The notes beneath the pieces were generated by a model, which saw only the letters and a program-made list of their open reading frames with translations, made no database searches and was not told the DNA's origin. From contig DASZAE010000415.1 in assembly GCA_035945515.1 (NCBI GenBank), positions 1 to 11,208 on the forward strand: 11,208 nt of DNA. The letters are read 5' to 3'. The position numbers were made by a program, and so were the translations under genes. This document shows, piece by piece, positions 8,457 to 11,208 of the stretch. Positions within the stretch are counted from its first letter, which is position 1, and every line of letters starts with the position of its first letter. This stretch comes from RH2-MAG17b sp035945515 (GTDB taxonomy: Bacteria > Acidobacteriota > Terriglobia > UBA7540).

Positions 8457-9182
8457 TCAGCGGCCTACCAACGATCCGATCTTCTCTCCTGAAACCACGC
8501 GCTTCAAATTGCCGGGCACATTCAGGTTAAATACAATGATCGGCAGCCCGTTATCCATGCACAGGGAAATCGCGGTGGTATCCATCACCGCAAGTCCGCG
8601 CGAGAGAACGTCCAGATAAGTAATCCGGCTGAACATTTTGGCATCCGGCGACGTGACCGGGTCGCGGTCATAGACGCCATCCACCTTGGTCGCCTTCAGA
8701 ATTACGTCGGCCTTCACTTCCATGCCTCGCAGAGCCGCGGCGGTATCGGTCGAAAAATAGGGACTGCCAGTGCCGCCCGCAAGGATCACCAAGCGTCCCT
8801 TTTCGAGATGGCGGATGACGCGCCTCCGGATGAACGGCTCAGCAATCTCACGCATCTCAATGGCGGTCACGACTCGCGTGTACGACCCGGCCTTCTCAAG
8901 CGCGTCCTGCAAGGCCAGCGCGTTGATCACGGTGGCCAGCATTCCCATGTGGTCTGCTACGACCCGGTCAAAACCGCCCGCCGAAGCCGTCACGCCGCGG
9001 ACAAAATTGCCGCCGCCGGCGACAATGGCAATCTCAACGCCCGATTCGTGAACCTCGTGGATCTCTTGCGCGATGCGCGCCACCGCGTCCGGGTCCACGC
9101 CGAAACCTCGCGAACCCATCAGGGCTTCGCCGCTCAGCTTGAGAAGAATTCGATGAAACGTGGGTTCACCCATAATGGCCAA
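8457..9182 (-). CDS. pyrH: Uridylate kinase (UMP kinase)
   Basis: PyrH phosphorylates UMP to UDP with ATP and belongs to the amino-acid kinase fold, unrelated to eukaryotic UMP/CMP kinases. The hexameric bacterial enzyme is commonly controlled by GTP and UTP. The 241-residue product shows KLSGEAL (15-21), AGGGNFVRG (55-63), DHMGMLATVINALAL (77-91), GGTGSPYFSTDTAAALR (136-152) for UMP binding, and KATKVDGVYDRDP (163-175) near the ATP site. The start is ambiguous. A TTG at 9180-9182 has AGG 6 bases upstream and is used here. An ATG at 9171-9173 gives MGEPTFHRILLKLSG but its nearest AGG is 15 bases away. The neighbours tsf and frr are the usual ones. Confidence 0.97.
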   Translation of the reverse strand: MAIMGEPTFHRILLKLSGEALMGSRGFGVDPDAVARIAQEIHEVHESGVEIAIVAGGGNFVRGVTASAGGFDRVVADHMGMLATVINALALQDALEKAGSYTRVVTAIEMREIAEPFIRRRVIRHLEKGRLVILAGGTGSPYFSTDTAAALRGMEVKADVILKATKVDGVYDRDPVTSPDAKMFSRITYLDVLSRGLAVMDTTAISLCMDNGLPIIVFNLNVPGNLKRVVSGEKIGSLVGR

Positions 9183-9251
9183 TAAAACCTAACCTCAGAC
9201 TCCTGATTGGTGGAGGCATTTACCGGAGCTTTCAGAGCAATCTTCGCCCGA

Positions 9252-9893
9252 TCACGACGCCTTGCCGGCCCCAGCCTCTTCTTCCTTAACGGCGCCTTCG
9301 CCCACCTTGAAGCGGGCAAACCGCCGCACCGCGATATTCTCGCCGAACTTGGCGATTTTCGAGCTGATTAGTTCCCGGATGGTTTGCGAGGCTGTTGCGT
9401 CTTTGATGAAATGCTGCTCGTAAAGGCAGTTTTCTTCGTAAAATTTGCCCAAGCGCCCTTCGATCATTTTCTCAATGACCGCCGCCGGCTTTCCCGACGC
9501 CGCAGCCTGCTCGCGCAGAATGGCGCGCTCGCGCTCGAGCGCAGCCGCGTCCACATCTTCCTTGCGAATATATTTCGGATCAGTGGCGCAGATGTGCATA
9601 GCGATGTCGTGCGCCAACTCCTGGAATTCATCGGTCCGCGCCACAAAATCGCTTTCACAGTTGAGCTCGGCCAGCACCGCAATCTTCGAACCTGTGTGGA
9701 CGTAGGTTCCAATCAATCCCTCAGACGCGGCGCGTCCCGCCTTCTTCGCGGCCGCCGCTTGGCCACGCTTGCGCAGTTCCGTGAACGCCAGTTCGAGATC
9801 GCCCCCGACCGCTTCGAGCGCCTTCTTGCACTCCATCAGCGGAGCGCCGCTCATCTCGCGCAACTTCTTGACTGTTTCAGCCGAAATGCTCAT
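9252..9893 (-). CDS. tsf: Elongation factor Ts, short form
   Basis: EF-Ts regenerates EF-Tu-GTP by releasing GDP. The start at the ATG at 9891-9893 (MSISAETVKKLREMSGAPLM) matches the family. An upstream in-frame start at 9956 would add 21 residues and is rejected. GGAGGAA precedes it with a long spacing of about 11 bases. The protein is 213 residues: an N-terminal UBA-like domain (1-50, with GAPLMECKKAL), then the core with CESDFVART (79-87, usually TDFVAR/K). Next is a segment resembling Thermus EF-Ts, including GKPAAVIEKMIEGRLGKFYEE (134-154) and GENIAVRRFARF (184-195). E. coli EF-Ts is about 283 residues with an extra core half and a coiled-coil dimerisation module, which are absent here. 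Single-core EF-Ts proteins such as that of Thermus act as dimers. Neighbours are rpsB and pyrH. Confidence 0.97.
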   Translation of the reverse strand: MSISAETVKKLREMSGAPLMECKKALEAVGGDLELAFTELRKRGQAAAAKKAGRAASEGLIGTYVHTGSKIAVLAELNCESDFVARTDEFQELAHDIAMHICATDPKYIRKEDVDAAALERERAILREQAAASGKPAAVIEKMIEGRLGKFYEENCLYEQHFIKDATASQTIRELISSKIAKFGENIAVRRFARFKVGEGAVKEEEAGAGKAS

Positions 9894-10238
9894 GCCGCCC
9901 ATTTCCTCCAAGCCCGCTAACCTACCAGGTAAAAAGTGACATTTACGCCGCCGCAAGGGGTTCTAAATAGCCCGCGCAGCCCTCAATTACTTAAAATGCT
10001 GAAAATCCTGGCCGTCATGCAGCGCGTAGCATCTATTCCGAAAAGTTCGGCCGATACTTCTCACCTGCCGTGCCCATCTCGCCGCCGCTTCACGCAGAGC
10101 GAGAGCCAAACAGTCTTCTTCAACGGCCTGTTGGAAGTTTTGCGCCTATGGGGAATCATACGGCAGTTGAGGAAACCGCCTCAGGCGACCCGCACTCTGA
10201 GACGTGGCGGTGCTTGGGATCTTCATTCGCCAAGCTTT
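9894..10238. other. Gene-free rpsB-tsf spacer, possible mobile-element remnant
   Basis: This 345-base spacer holds no credible gene, although rpsB and tsf are normally close. Plus-strand CTTCAAC/GTTGGAAG (10118-10137, one bulge) encloses GGCCT. The word TTCAACGGCCTGTT resembles the ends I recall for some insertion sequences. An 11-base palindrome, CGCCT-N-AGGCG, lies near 10180-10190. A weak minus-strand promoter (TTGAGG at 9981-9986, TAGAAC at 9960-9965, spacing 15) might serve tsf. Base composition is choppy and ORF-poor. A decayed insertion element is my leading guess, but no transposase or complete terminal repeats are present, so this is inference. Confidence 0.35.
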
Positions 10239-10240
10239 TT
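10212..10240 (+). terminator. Terminator-like hairpin facing rpsB from the plus strand
   Basis: On the plus strand GCTTGG (10212-10217) and CCAAGC (10230-10235) form a 6-pair stem with a 12-base loop, followed by TTTTT (10236-10240). The T-tract overlaps the rpsB stop codon. In the rpsB direction the same hairpin has no T-tract, so it would not end rpsB transcription efficiently. It could stop antisense transcription entering rpsB. No plus-strand gene is visible to need it, so it may be fortuitous. Confidence 0.35.
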
Positions 10241-11208
10241 AGGCGAGGTCCGGGCCAACCGGATCGTCCAATCCGGCTTCGCCTTCCTTGCTCGTCCTTA
10301 CTTTGGCGCCAGGCTTGCGCCGAATCTTTGGCACTCTGACTCGCCCGTCCTCGACTTCTTCAGCATCGACGACGGTTGCAGGAAGGTTCGGATCGGCCTC
10401 AAAGTAGCCTGCCTCCAAGCCCGCCTCTCCCTCCCCCCGCTCCCCGCCAAACGCCGTCCGCTCACGCTCGGCCTCAAGCTCCGCAGCGATGCGCTCCGCG
10501 GCAAGCTTCTCTTCTTCCAGGCGCTTATCCTCCGCTGACTGCAAGCCCTCGAGCACGGCCTCGGCAATGCGCGAAGTGAACAGCCGAATAGACCGCAAAG
10601 CATCGTCGTTGCCGGGAATCACAAAATCGACCAAGTCGGGGTCGCAGTTCGTATCCACAATCGCCACCACTGGGATACCCAGCTTTTGCGCCTCTTTCAC
10701 CGCAATATGTTCGTTATTGGAGTCGACGACGAAAAGAAAATCTGGCAACCCCGGCATATCTTTAATCCCCGCAAGGTTGTAATCGAGGTGCTTGCGCTCG
10801 CGCTCAAGCCGCAGAACTTCTTTCTTGGGTAAAAGGTCGTAGCGCCCGTCGCGGCTCATTTCTTCCAGTTCCTTCAGGCGCTGAATCGATTTTTGAATGG
10901 TCGTGAAGTTGGTCAGCAGGCCGCCCAGCCAGCGGTGATTGATATAAAACATTCCGCAGCGCGCCGCATCTTCGCCGATCGCTTCCTGCGCCTGGCGCTT
11001 GGTCCCCACAAAAAGCACCGTCTTGCCCGCAGCCGCGGCGTCGGAGACGTATTTCGCGGCTTCCTTGAAAAGCTTGAGCGTCTTCTGCAGATCGATGATA
11101 TAGATCCCGTTGCGCTCCCCGTAAATGTACTCCTTCATCTTGGGGTTCCAACGCCGGGTCTGATGTCCAAAATGGACACCTGCCTCCAAAAACTCTTTCA
11201 TGCTGATT
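10239..11208 (-). CDS. rpsB: 30S ribosomal protein S2, 5' end outside window
   Basis: S2 joins the small subunit late, near the body-head junction, and is needed with S1 for mRNA binding. An in-window ATG at 11199-11201 is preceded in frame by Ile-Ser (ISMKEFLEAGVHFGHQTRRW). Family members start a few residues earlier (MxxISMKELLEAG), so the true start is almost certainly beyond the right edge. The core is normal: NPKMKEYIYGERNGIYIIDL (19-38, counting from the in-window Met), GTKRQAQEAI (66-75), NHRWLGGLLTNFTTI (88-102), LPDFLFVVD (152-160), NCDPDLVDFVIPGNDDA (185-201) and SIRLFTSRIAEA (204-215). After about residue 222 comes a tail of about 100 residues. It begins with a Glu/Lys/Ala/Arg-rich probable helix (222-249), then an acidic, glycine-rich stretch, then a basic patch (KIRRKPGAKVRTSK). 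E. coli S2 is 241 residues in total. Confidence 0.97.
   Translation of the reverse strand, partial: ISMKEFLEAGVHFGHQTRRWNPKMKEYIYGERNGIYIIDLQKTLKLFKEAAKYVSDAAAAGKTVLFVGTKRQAQEAIGEDAARCGMFYINHRWLGGLLTNFTTIQKSIQRLKELEEMSRDGRYDLLPKKEVLRLERERKHLDYNLAGIKDMPGLPDFLFVVDSNNEHIAVKEAQKLGIPVVAIVDTNCDPDLVDFVIPGNDDALRSIRLFTSRIAEAVLEGLQSAEDKRLEEEKLAAERIAAELEAERERTAFGGERGEGEAGLEAGYFEADPNLPATVVDAEEVEDGRVRVPKIRRKPGAKVRTSKEGEAGLDDPVGPDLA

Noticed and set aside
9894..9956. N-terminal extension of EF-Ts starting at 9956
   Set aside because: The 21 extra residues have no family match, and the GGAGGAA ribosome-binding site lies inside the extension, pointing to the start at 9893.
10146..10226. 26-codon minus-strand frame in the rpsB-tsf spacer (MKIPSTATSQSAGRLRRF...)
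   Set aside because: There is no Shine-Dalgarno, it overlaps the terminator-like hairpin and palindrome, and no recognisable family fits. It is probably chance.
9936..10538. 200-codon plus-strand frame across the rpsB-tsf spacer and the rpsB 3' end
   Set aside because: Half of it is antisense to the S2 tail and the rest reads through the spacer. It has no domain and no ribosome-binding site.

Overview
The window is an ordinary, densely packed bacterial translation-gene region, with every convincing gene on the minus strand. It joins two classic clusters. Read in the direction of transcription (high to low coordinates) they are rpsB-tsf-pyrH-frr, then rpsL-rpsG-fusA-tuf-rpsJ-rplC-rplD-rplW-rplB-rpsS. 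The second run is the bacterial str operon leading directly into the S10 operon. rpsB is cut at the right edge and rpsS at the left edge.

The proteins are clearly bacterial and moderately GC-rich. EF-Tu features (N-terminus MAKEKFDRSKPH, P-loop GHIDHGKT instead of the common GHVDHGKT, and ARGITIAIAHVEYE in switch I) remind me most of Acidobacteriota. This is memory-based and not searched. Verrucomicrobiota or a related soil lineage remains possible.

Layout from the right. rpsB (S2, with a long charged C-terminal tail) is followed by a 345-base non-coding gap with possible mobile-element debris. Then come tsf (short, Thermus-like EF-Ts), pyrH and frr. A 354-base gap follows frr. It holds a probable terminator, a TTCACA-N16-TATAAT promoter and a structured leader of about 260 nt that contains a possible 16-codon leader ORF. 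The str/S10 run starts at rpsL (GTG start). Spacing inside that run is uneven. tuf-rpsJ, rplD-rplW and rplB-rpsS are tight or overlapping. The rpsL-rpsG, rpsG-fusA and rpsJ-rplC gaps carry inverted repeats or hairpins where regulation could act.

Functionally the genes cover ribosome assembly (S2, S7, S10, S12, S19, L2, L3, L4, L23), elongation (EF-Tu, EF-Ts, EF-G), recycling (RRF) and pyrimidine nucleotide supply (UMP kinase). I found no exotic multi-gene system, CRISPR array, tRNA, rRNA or intact mobile element. What deserves a second look is the non-coding sequence between the genes, an insertion in EF-G domain IV and the S2 tail.
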